Source of the DNA: Spirochaetia bacterium
GTDB taxonomy: Bacteria > Spirochaetota > Leptospiria > Leptospirales > Leptonemataceae
NCBI GenBank assembly: GCA_029880625.1
Contig: JAOUOA010000017.1
Location: 1-14,035, forward strand
DNA: 14,035 bases
Direction of reading: 5' to 3'
Shown here: one piece after another, positions 6,661-13,156 of the stretch
Position numbering within the stretch: the first letter of the stretch is position 1
How the letters are laid out: each line of letters opens with the position of its first letter
Made by a program: the position numbers and the translations under genes
Notes under the pieces: generated by a model
What the model saw: the letters and a program-made list of their open reading frames with translations, nothing else
Databases searched by the model: none
What the model was told of the DNA's origin: nothing

Positions 6661-7266
6661 TTATCGGTTCTTCTTCAGTTTCTTTTCCATCTTCGAGCGA
6701 TAGAGTATTTTATTGTAGAGAGCGCCGAGTCTTGTTCTTTCTTCTGTAATTATATTCAGCGATATGTCGATTGCTTCAATGGAGCGAATGGATGCAGATC
6801 GGCTTCGAATGTTATGAACATATGTCTTTTTATTTCCTGCGGGAATCATAAGAGTCAGCATCGGAAATTTTTTCAAAGAATAGGTAATGGGGGGAGTATT
6901 TTTTCCAATATCAAATGTCAAAGTGTCTTTCCATGATGGATTTTCATATTCAAGAAAGATAATCTGTCCCCGCTTTGCGCTATTTCGTATTATTTTGATT
7001 TCGATCAGAATTTCCTGAAATTCTAAATCCAGAAGCGCACGGTCTTTCTGTGTATAAATGCCGTTTGCGCTCTGGATAGCGAGTACTCTTGCTCTCTGGA
7101 AAAGATCACTGATGGAACTCAGGTAGATTTCAAAATCATCGACAACTTTCAGAGCATCTTTTTCTATTATCGCATCGGATTTGAAAAAATCAAGAGGCTC
7201 TGAATATGCAGATGGAATAGATATTGAAATCAGTATGGTTGAAAATATATATTGATAGAGTTTCAT
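6661..7266 (-). CDS. flagellin-like D1-domain protein with Sec signal peptide
   Basis: This encodes 201 residues. Residues 1-22 form a typical signal peptide: MKLYQY, a hydrophobic core, then 'PSAYS' before E23. The mature part carries both flagellin D1 helix blocks: 'LFQRARVLAIQSANGIYTQKDR' (about 55-76) followed by 'DLEFQEILIEIKIIRNSAK' matches the N-terminal D1 helices of FlaB, and 'SIRSIEAIDISLNIITEERTRLGALYNKI' (about 159-187) matches the C-terminal D1 helix. The terminal D0 helices needed for export through the flagellar apparatus and for filament packing are missing. The middle (about 105-155) is a beta-rich segment unlike FlaB. The C-terminus is very basic. It starts 3 bases after the stop of the upstream flagellin-like gene, so the two are probably coupled. 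The expected location is the periplasm, where spirochaete flagella lie. It may be a sheath, cap or filament-associated protein, or a degenerate relic; the function is inference. Confidence 0.75.
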   Translation of the reverse strand: MKLYQYIFSTILISISIPSAYSEPLDFFKSDAIIEKDALKVVDDFEIYLSSISDLFQRARVLAIQSANGIYTQKDRALLDLEFQEILIEIKIIRNSAKRGQIIFLEYENPSWKDTLTFDIGKNTPPITYSLKKFPMLTLMIPAGNKKTYVHNIRSRSASIRSIEAIDISLNIITEERTRLGALYNKILYRSKMEKKLKKNR

Positions 7267-7269
7267 AAA

Positions 7270-8049
7270 TTACTTCGGTTTTTTATAAGTATGTATTTTT
7301 TCTTTTTCAAAAATTCCGTCTTTCAGCAGCTCATTGATTTCTTTTTCGCTGTTTTTCTCCGCTTCATCCAGCCGTTTTAGATACGCTTTAAGGTCGCCTC
7401 TCTGCTTCAGGACCATATCCAGAGCAGAGTCAATGTTTCCAATGCTGTAATTTGCGGACTCAAACGTAGAGATTGTCATAATGGTGTTGTCAAATCTCCG
7501 CAGGTTCAGGGAAATTCCTGTCATGGTAGCGATAAAAATTCTTTCTCTTTCGTGCAGACCCGGTCCCACATGAATCCACATGGATGATGTCCTTGATCCT
7601 CTGGAAAAGTGTCCCTGGAGAAGGTTCATTTTATTGAAGTTTGCCTGAGATGCAATTCGGTCTATTTCGTCTATCATTTGCGATACTTCTACCTGAAAAA
7701 TCTGCCTGTCGTTTGAGGTATAGACTCCATTGGCAGATTTGACTGCGAGGTTTCGTATTTTCTGCAAGATATTTTGTATGGTTGACACATTGGAATCTGT
7801 GATATTGATGAACTTTTTGCCGTTTGCTATATTCTTTTTTGCTTGCAGAAGCCCGTTCAGCCGAACCTGCATCTTAACAGTAATAGAAAGATCTGCCGTA
7901 TCTTTTTTGATCTTATAATAATCCGCATCTTCCAGAATATTGATTTTGTTTTCAGGAGATTTTTCAGGCGATTCTCCTCTCATCAGTCGGAATTTTTCAA
8001 CGGGATTATAAGCAGCTGAAGTGTTTTCAGCAGTTGGAAGAATCGTCAT
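7270..8049 (-). CDS. divergent FlaB-like flagellin paralogue lacking canonical D0 ends
   Basis: This encodes 259 residues; FlaB proteins are about 280. Residues about 60-180 follow FlaB closely: 'VRLNGLLQAKKNIANG', 'IQNILQKIRNLAVKSANGVYTSNDR', 'FQVEVSQMIDEIDRIASQANFNKMNLL', then 'GSRTSSMWIHVGP' and 'ERIFIATMTGISLNL'. Residues about 192-229 ('MTISTFESANYSIGNIDSALDMVLKQRGDLKAYLKRL') match the C-terminal D1 helix. The usual N-terminus (MIINHN..., 'LSSGLRIN.A.DDASGLA') is replaced by an unrelated 50-residue segment, and the C-terminal D0 ('ESRIRD.DMA...MLAQAN') by a short charged tail ending in KKPK. No signal peptide is seen. ATG 8049 is the only start after an upstream stop; it lacks a Shine-Dalgarno. 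A promoter lies at 8092-8119. It is first gene of a two-gene unit. It is probably a specialised filament-associated protein; whether it polymerises is unclear. Confidence 0.8.
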   Translation of the reverse strand: MTILPTAENTSAAYNPVEKFRLMRGESPEKSPENKINILEDADYYKIKKDTADLSITVKMQVRLNGLLQAKKNIANGKKFINITDSNVSTIQNILQKIRNLAVKSANGVYTSNDRQIFQVEVSQMIDEIDRIASQANFNKMNLLQGHFSRGSRTSSMWIHVGPGLHERERIFIATMTGISLNLRRFDNTIMTISTFESANYSIGNIDSALDMVLKQRGDLKAYLKRLDEAEKNSEKEINELLKDGIFEKEKIHTYKKPK

Positions 8050-8091
8050 GTTTTATTTTCGTGAGAAATGGATTATTCTTGAATGGAAAAA

Positions 8092-8119
8092 AATCTATCT
8101 GCAGCTAAAAAATTGTCAA
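8092..8119 (-). promoter_or_regulatory. promoter of the flagellin-like operon
   Basis: On the minus strand a perfect TTGACA (8119-8114) is followed by a 16-base spacer and TAGATT (8097-8092). The start of transcription would be near 8085, about 35 bases before the first ATG. This is a housekeeping-type promoter; I see no sigma28 (TAAA-N15-GCCGATAA) flagellar promoter here, which is unusual for a flagellin gene. Confidence 0.55.
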
Positions 8120-8337
8120 AATATATTTCTGTTGATTGCCCAAATGATAACTCCGGATCTTGCGGTAGGGGATCTTCACCAGAATATACAGGATCGGTGT
8201 TTTTAGGCTGGAAGGAACAATCCTTTTTGCAGGCTATATAGCATATATTACAGCAGTAATTATTTTTCGTCCGTGAGTTTATAAAATCAGAATTGATAAA
8301 TCTGTGTTTTTGAATTGTTTTTTACAGAATTTTTTAC

Positions 8338-8365
8338 TGGACTCAAAATCAATCCATGATAAAAT
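8338..8365 (+). promoter_or_regulatory. promoter giving a possibly leaderless transcript
   Basis: TGGACT (8338-8343) is followed by 16 bases and TAAAAT (8360-8365). Only six bases separate the -10 box from ATG 8372, so transcription would begin at or within a base or two of the start codon. That agrees with the absence of a Shine-Dalgarno and with an in-frame TAA at 8366-8368. Confidence 0.45.
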
Positions 8366-8371
8366 TAATTT

Positions 8372-8548
8372 ATGTCTGACAAAACAAAAATAACTGTAGA
8401 AACAGCTTCCAAAGGCGCTCCCATCTGGTTTATTGGATGGATGTTCACCATTGGGTTTGCAGATCTTTCTTTCTGGCAGGGAGTACAGGCAATTGTCATC
8501 TGGCCTTACTATATTGGAACGGTAGTTGTAAAACTTTTTGCTCAGTAA
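8372..8548 (+). CDS. small membrane protein (58 aa), unknown function
   Basis: The frame from ATG 8372 to TAA 8546-8548 encodes 58 residues. After a short polar N-terminus (MSDKTKITVETASKG) comes 'IWFIGWMFTIGF', then 'LSFWQGVQAIVIWPYYIGTVVV', giving one or two membrane segments. The 'WxFTIGF...FWQ...IWPYYxG' layout resembles a recurrent family of tiny membrane proteins I have seen in varied bacteria and archaea, without a known role. There is no start upstream because of the TAA at 8366, and no Shine-Dalgarno, which suggests leaderless translation. The stop overlaps the TTG start of the next gene, implying translational coupling. Confidence 0.6.
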   Translation: MSDKTKITVETASKGAPIWFIGWMFTIGFADLSFWQGVQAIVIWPYYIGTVVVKLFAQ

Positions 8549-8903
8549 AAAAAAGAAAATATTCTGCAGAAGATGCTGGAAAGAGCTTCCCGTTAAAGAG
8601 AATGTTTGCCTGAATTGCAGAAGGATTTTTGACAGGAAGGATCCTTTCAGCTATTATTCCGTAAAATTCGGATATCTGGATTTTATCGAATACCATACGT
8701 TTTGGCTTCTGCTGCTGCTAACGCCGCCCCTGATTTTTATAAAAATTCCGCTCTATGTAAAAATGATTTTAGTAATCATTGCAGGGCATCTTCTCTCACC
8801 GGGAAGATCTCCATCGCATGGAAGAAAAGCAGCCATTGTTTTCTGGATCACAAATGAAATTTATCTTGGAATTCATTTACTGATTCTGTATTTGTTCTCC
8901 TGA
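8538..8903 (+). CDS. zinc-ribbon plus two-helix membrane protein, unknown function
   Basis: This encodes 121 residues. CRRC at residues 10-13 and CLNC at about 24-27 form an N-terminal zinc ribbon. It is followed by a short linker and hydrophobic segments at about 54-70 ('TFWLLLLLTPPLIFIKI'), about 74-86 and near the C-terminus ('IYLGIHLLILYLFS'), so it is a membrane protein with a cytoplasmic zinc-binding head. The only possible start after an upstream in-frame TAA (8529-8531) is TTG 8538, which lies inside the end of the 58-residue gene and overlaps it by 11 bases. Translation by reinitiation or coupling is therefore likely, since no separate Shine-Dalgarno is seen. The gene converges with the broken DUF2461 gene, with only 18 bases between them. 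I do not recognise a named family. Confidence 0.65.
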   Translation: MLSKKKKIFCRRCWKELPVKENVCLNCRRIFDRKDPFSYYSVKFGYLDFIEYHTFWLLLLLTPPLIFIKIPLYVKMILVIIAGHLLSPGRSPSHGRKAAIVFWITNEIYLGIHLLILYLFS

Positions 8904-8921
8904 CTCAAAAAAAATATTCCA

Positions 8922-9433
8922 TTAGATACGCAGGGCCGTATTAATAAAATCATTGAAGGGTTTTGCCGTTTTAAATCCCGCAAGAATTTCTTTTAAAAAT
9001 TCGCCGGAAAGAACTTCTTTATCTGAAAAATATTTGAAACAATCAAACTTTTGTATTTTAAATATTTCCCCATTGTATGGCCCGGATCGTATCCCCGGGG
9101 AACTTTTTTCAGGGCATCGTCGTACAGGTCTGAAAAGTATTTCTTAAATTCAGCTTTTTGCATTGCTTTTTCAAGATCTTTTCCGTTTGCCGCAATGTGT
9201 GCCCGTATCAGGGAAAGCTCTATTGCCTCGGGTTTGTAAATGCCGGTTCCGATCATGGATTTACCATGTTCAATATGAATATAGTAACCTGCACTGTGGG
9301 TTTTTCGTCCGCCGGGGCGAATGTAGGCTCCGAAATTTGTTTTATAGGGAGATTTATCTTTTGAAAAGCGGACATCCTTATAAATGCGGAAAATGCAGTC
9401 CCGGGGTTTCACGCCGCTCAGCCTTTTATCCAT
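8922..9433 (-). pseudogene. DUF2461 (TIGR02453) family gene, truncated at the 5' end and frameshifted
   Basis: The main frame (8993-9433, 146 residues) begins MDKRLSGVKPRDCIFRIYKD and contains 'RFSKDKSPYKTNFGAYI.PGGRK' and 'GYYIHIE', hallmarks of DUF2461 (about 220 residues). About 60-70 N-terminal residues are missing. It ends early, but a shifted frame carries on with SDKEVLSGEFLKEIL, then GFKTAKPFNDFINTAL, which is the family's normal C-terminus, to a stop at 8922. The break is at the run of five A's (plus strand 9026-9030); one more base in that run restores the frame. With both ends damaged the gene is very probably non-functional. Its first codons overlap the end of the next gene, as though a deletion fused the two. 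The function of DUF2461 is unknown. Confidence 0.75.
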
Positions 9434-9855
9434 GCTGTTTCTGAATCAAAAGCAGCTTGTATATTAACAGGATCTTCTGGTGCACAATCATTATCCTCAT
9501 CGCCGCCGTCATATTCTTCACCAAAGATCAGATAAAATTCAGGATGATCGATAGACGTATCGTAACAGAAATCAATTTCAAACGATTCCCTGCAGAATGA
9601 AGAAAAGCGAACCTCAGAATCGTCATCTGGAGCTTCTCCTGCGGAATCAAAGAGATGATTTTCTTTTTCTGAATTTGCAATTCGGTCGATTTGCGACTGG
9701 GTGAAAGGATTGCTCAGCAACACATTCGGATAAATTAAAAAACGTTCATAAAAATTCTGTGCTGCCTGGTACAGCTCATCATTCCAACTCTGCATAATTT
9801 GAAATTGGTAAAACTTCCTGTAAAAATTTAATTTCTGATGATCGTTAGATTTCAT
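9418..9855 (-). CDS. acidic protein of unknown function
   Basis: This encodes 145 residues from ATG 9855, chosen because a strong Shine-Dalgarno (GGAGGAG) lies just upstream; a longer version starting with TTG at 9948 would have a low-complexity extension and is less likely. The N-terminal third is basic and aromatic (FYRKFYQFQIMQSW, 'NFYERFLIYPNVLLSNPFTQSQIDRI'). The rest is strongly acidic, with 'FEIDFCYDTSIDHPEFYLIFGEEYDGGDEDND'. There is no signal peptide or membrane helix. I do not recognise the family. The last residues (SETAWIKG) overlap by 16 bases the start of the truncated DUF2461 gene. This may mark a deletion junction, so the C-terminus here may not be the ancestral one. Confidence 0.65.
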   Translation of the reverse strand: MKSNDHQKLNFYRKFYQFQIMQSWNDELYQAAQNFYERFLIYPNVLLSNPFTQSQIDRIANSEKENHLFDSAGEAPDDDSEVRFSSFCRESFEIDFCYDTSIDHPEFYLIFGEEYDGGDEDNDCAPEDPVNIQAAFDSETAWIKG

Positions 9856-10051
9856 AGCTCCTCCGGCTGATGACAGAATATCATGGGAGTGTGACAGGGA
9901 CAGAAAGCAATGAGCTGAAAGTGGGATAATCAGGATAACATTCTCCAAAAATTAAATCAAATGTTGCTTGGATTTACGCCTGAAAATATTTTAAAATCCA
10001 GGAAATTATATTTTTAAATATAGACATGTATTTTTCCAATATTTTTCGTCA

Positions 10052-10065
10052 AATTACACGTAATT
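10052..10065. promoter_or_regulatory. inverted repeat, possible operator
   Basis: AATTAC and GTAATT are separated by two bases, a perfect 6-bp dyad of the size bound by dimeric regulators, about 125 bases upstream of ppdK. No known operator is recognised. Confidence 0.3.
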
Positions 10066-10150
10066 AAATTCATGGTCTGTCTTGATTGGAAAATCTTGCT
10101 GCTGAGCGGATTAAACCCCGCCTTTCATGCTCATTTATTTTATAAAAAAC

Positions 10151-10170
10151 AATTCATGAATTTTAAAATT
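10151..10170. promoter_or_regulatory. two overlapping perfect 12-bp palindromes just upstream of ppdK
   Basis: AATTCATGAATT (10151-10162) and AATTTTAAAATT (10159-10170) overlap by four bases and end about 10 bases before the AAGGAAGG Shine-Dalgarno. They could be an operator, or a hairpin near the ribosome binding site. AT-rich sequence makes chance palindromes easier. Confidence 0.3.
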
Positions 10171-10190
10171 GCACAAAAAAGGAAGGACAA

Positions 10191-12959
10191 ATGAATTCAA
10201 ACAATCATTATGTATATGCTTTTGAAGAAGGCGACGGAAAAAATAAAATGCTTCTGGGTGGAAAAGGGGCCAATCTTTGCGAAATGACTCAGATTGGTTT
10301 GAACGTACCACCAGGTTTTACCATTACTACAGAAGCCTGTCTTAAGTACCTTGAAAACAGCGACAGAGTCCTCCCAGAAGGCCTGATGGATGAGGTGCGC
10401 GGACAGCTGAATAAACTTGAAGAAAAATCAAAAAAAGGATTTGGAAGTTCAGAAAATCCCCTTCTTGTTTCTGTTCGTTCCGGATCAGCCATGTCCATGC
10501 CCGGCATGATGGATACCATTCTGAATCTGGGCCTCAATGAAATCACCCTGCAGGCACTTATTGCAAAAACAGGAAGCGAACGCTTTGGTTATGATGCTTA
10601 CCGGAGGTTTATTCAGCTTTTTGGAAAAGTCGCTCTGGGTGTGCCGGACGAAGTATTTGATGAAGTGTTTGAATCTATAAAAAATCAGTCCGGAGCCAGT
10701 GCTGATGTCGATCTTTCGGCTAAAGATCTCCGTGAAATCTCTGAAGGATTTCTTGATGCTGTTAAAAAAGTTACAGGCAAGGCGTTCCCCGAAGATCCTT
10801 ATGTACAGCTGGAGCTTGCAGTCAAAGCTGTTTTTTCTTCCTGGACTGGAAAACGCGCTGTCGATTACAGAAAAGAATTTCATATCACGCCGGAAATGGC
10901 AAACGGCACAGCCGTTAATGTTGTGGCAATGGTTTTTGGGAATCTTGGAGATGATTGCGCAACGGGTGTGGGATTTACCCGTTATCCGGACAGCGGAGAG
11001 AACCGGATGTTTGGAGAATATCTGGTTAATGCACAGGGAGAAGATGTGGTTGCAGGAATCCGCACACCCAAACCCATTGATGCGCTCGAACAGGAAATGC
11101 CGGAAATGTATTCGCAGCTCACCGAACTTAGAAATAAACTGGAATCGCATTATAAAGAAGTTCAGGATTTTGAATTTACCATAGAAAATAAACGCCTTTA
11201 CTGTCTGCAGACGCGCAATGGAAAAATGAATGCTATCGCTCAGGTAAGAACTTCTGTTGAAATGGTTCGTGAAGGACTGATTTCAAAAGAGCAGGCGCTT
11301 CTCAGAATTCAGCCGGAAGTTCTGGAGCAGCTTCTGTTTCCGCGTCTCGATCCCGGAGCAGGGGCCATTCCTGTTGCAAGAGGACTTTCTGCTTCTCCGG
11401 GAGCGGCTTCCGGACTGGCTGTCTTTGACGCGGACCGGGCCGAACACCTCGGTCAGCTCGGACAGAATGTAATACTGGTTCGAGAGGAAACCAAGCCGGA
11501 AGACATACACGGCTTTTTTGCTTCAAAAGGAATTCTTACATCGCGTGGAGGAAAAACTTCTCATGCGGCTGTGGTGGCGCGTGGTATGGGTAAGCCCTGC
11601 GTTGCAGGCGCTGAAGGGATTCATGTCGATGTCCGCACCAGAAAGGCCGTTATCGGAGACCATATTATTAAAGAAGGAGATATGATTACAATTGACGGCA
11701 GTTCCGGCGATGTTTATCCCGGCGAAGTCCCGATGATTGAAGCCGAATTCTCAAGCGATCTTGAAATCCTGCTGCAGTGGGCCGATGAAAAGTCCCTTCT
11801 TACCGTTATGGCCAATGCTGATACGCCGGAGGCTGCAAAAAAAGCAAAAAAATATGGCGCATCGGGTATCGGCCTCTGCCGCACAGAACGCATGTTCAAT
11901 GACACAGACCGGCTTCCCATTGTAATCGATATGATTGTTGCAGACAGCATTGAAAAACGCCAGGCTGCTCTTGACAGGCTGCTGCCCATCCAGCGTGCTG
12001 ATTTCAAGGCGATTCTGAAAGTGATGTCGCCCAATACGGTAACCATCCGGCTTCTGGATCCCCCCATCCATGAATTTCTTCCTTCGGAAAATCAGCTTGA
12101 AGAAGAACTGGTTCATTTGCGAAAACTGAAAAACGTCGTGCAGGGAATGGATATCCTTTCTGATGCAGTAAAATTCATGCATAGAGAAAGTCCGAATCAA
12201 CAACAGATTGGCTTTTTAACGGAATCGAATTTTATTGATCAGGTAATTGAAAGCAAGGAAATTCTTCTTAAAAAAGTCCGTTCCCTTCATGAAGTCAACC
12301 CAATGCTCGGACACCGCGGCGTTCGTCTGGGGATTACTTTCCCTGAAATATATTCCATGCAGATTCGTGCAATCCTGGAAGCAGCGGCAGAAGCGGCTTC
12401 TGAAGGCTATAAGGTTTTTCCAGAAATCATGGTTCCGCAGGTCTGCACGAGCCGGGAACTGGAAATGGTAAAAAGCTATGTAGACAGGATTTATCCTGCA
12501 GTGGAAGCGCAGTACGGCGAAAAGGTTTCTTTCAAGTTTGGTTCCATGCTTGAGGTTGTGCGGGCCTGCATGAGGGCTGAGTCTCTTGCTGATGTTGCAG
12601 AGTTTTTCTCTTTCGGAACAAACGATCTTTCTCAGGCTGTGTTTTCGTTTTCACGTGAAGATGCTGAAAATAAATTTCTTCCAATGTACAATGAAACCGG
12701 CGTTCTCCAGGACAATCCATTTGAAGTTCTGGACGAAAAAGGAGTGGGGCGTTTAATGGAGCTTGCCGTGGAATGGGGGCGTAAGGTAAGGCCCGATATG
12801 AAATTTGGAATTTGCGGCGAACACGGAGGGCATCCGCAATCCATCGAATTTTGCCACAGGATCGGTCTGACCTATGTTTCCTGTTCGGGGCCCAGAGTAC
12901 CGACAGCAAGGCTTGCTGCAGCTCAGGCGGCGTTAAAAGAAAAGCTTCAGAAGAATTAA
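10191..12959 (+). CDS. ppdK: pyruvate, phosphate dikinase
   Basis: This encodes 922 residues (typical 870-910). It interconverts pyruvate + ATP + Pi and PEP + AMP + PPi in the cytoplasm, linking glycolysis and gluconeogenesis; in PPi-using bacteria it often works in the glycolytic direction. In order it has an N-terminal ATP-grasp domain ('LLGGKGANLCEMT', 'SVRSGSAMSMPGMMDTILNLG' about 94-114, 'GEYLVNAQGEDVVAGIRTP'). Next is the swivelling domain with the phospho-acceptor His458 in 'GGKTSHAAVVARGMGKPCVAG'. Last is the TIM-barrel PEP/pyruvate domain with 'GLCRTERMF' (R564), 'LLDPPIHEFLP', 'NPMLGHRG', 'FFSFGTNDLSQ' and the catalytic Cys898 in 'YVSCSGPRVP'. All catalytic residues are present. Residues about 632-695 contain 35-40 more residues than I recall between HEFLP and LHE.NPMLGHRG. 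A good Shine-Dalgarno (AAGGAAGG) supports the start. It is a single-gene unit. Confidence 0.97.
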   Translation: MNSNNHYVYAFEEGDGKNKMLLGGKGANLCEMTQIGLNVPPGFTITTEACLKYLENSDRVLPEGLMDEVRGQLNKLEEKSKKGFGSSENPLLVSVRSGSAMSMPGMMDTILNLGLNEITLQALIAKTGSERFGYDAYRRFIQLFGKVALGVPDEVFDEVFESIKNQSGASADVDLSAKDLREISEGFLDAVKKVTGKAFPEDPYVQLELAVKAVFSSWTGKRAVDYRKEFHITPEMANGTAVNVVAMVFGNLGDDCATGVGFTRYPDSGENRMFGEYLVNAQGEDVVAGIRTPKPIDALEQEMPEMYSQLTELRNKLESHYKEVQDFEFTIENKRLYCLQTRNGKMNAIAQVRTSVEMVREGLISKEQALLRIQPEVLEQLLFPRLDPGAGAIPVARGLSASPGAASGLAVFDADRAEHLGQLGQNVILVREETKPEDIHGFFASKGILTSRGGKTSHAAVVARGMGKPCVAGAEGIHVDVRTRKAVIGDHIIKEGDMITIDGSSGDVYPGEVPMIEAEFSSDLEILLQWADEKSLLTVMANADTPEAAKKAKKYGASGIGLCRTERMFNDTDRLPIVIDMIVADSIEKRQAALDRLLPIQRADFKAILKVMSPNTVTIRLLDPPIHEFLPSENQLEEELVHLRKLKNVVQGMDILSDAVKFMHRESPNQQQIGFLTESNFIDQVIESKEILLKKVRSLHEVNPMLGHRGVRLGITFPEIYSMQIRAILEAAAEAASEGYKVFPEIMVPQVCTSRELEMVKSYVDRIYPAVEAQYGEKVSFKFGSMLEVVRACMRAESLADVAEFFSFGTNDLSQAVFSFSREDAENKFLPMYNETGVLQDNPFEVLDEKGVGRLMELAVEWGRKVRPDMKFGICGEHGGHPQSIEFCHRIGLTYVSCSGPRVPTARLAAAQAALKEKLQKN

Positions 12960-13156
12960 TTTTTCAACCAATTCTTGTTTCTCAAGATTTCCCGCTTCTT
13001 TAATCGCAGCAGGCAGGTCTGTGAAAGGAACAAGTTCTCAATTATTTTTTCAACCTGAATGAATATTCTACCGAAAAAAAACGTCTGTATTTTATAGATG
13101 TATTCAATCTTAAAATAATTTCAGATAAGGTTCCCCGTAAATCTTCTGGAAGCAAA

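Larger units (their letters stand above)
8050..8371. other. divergent intergenic region between the flagellin-like operon and the small membrane genes
   Basis: It holds the minus-strand promoter (8092-8119) and the plus-strand promoter (8338-8365) listed separately. One plus-strand frame, ATG 8083 to TAG 8241, could encode 52 residues beginning MEKNLSAAKKLSKYIS and containing two cysteines; it has no Shine-Dalgarno, overlaps the minus-strand promoter and is not a confident gene. A 5-bp hairpin AAGGA/TCCTT with a T-run (8212-8228) has no gene upstream to terminate. Confidence 0.4.
9856..10190. other. divergent AT-rich regulatory region before ppdK
   Basis: No gene is seen. It must hold promoters for the minus-strand acidic-protein gene and for ppdK, but no -35/-10 pair is convincing; a TATAAA at 10141-10146 lacks a matching -35 box. 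Three palindromic elements, listed separately, are its most distinct features. Confidence 0.4.

Noticed and set aside
8021..8206. 61-codon plus-strand frame overlapping the start of the FlaB-like gene
   Set aside because: It overlaps a well-supported gene and its promoter, and no ribosome site or familiar motif is seen.
8212..8228. Hairpin AAGGA/TCCTT followed by T's as a terminator
   Set aside because: The stem is only 5 bp and no supported gene ends upstream of it on that strand.
10289..12909. Many long open frames antisense to or out of frame with ppdK
   Set aside because: The ppdK reading matches its family end to end with all catalytic residues; the others are shadows without recognisable domains or ribosome sites.
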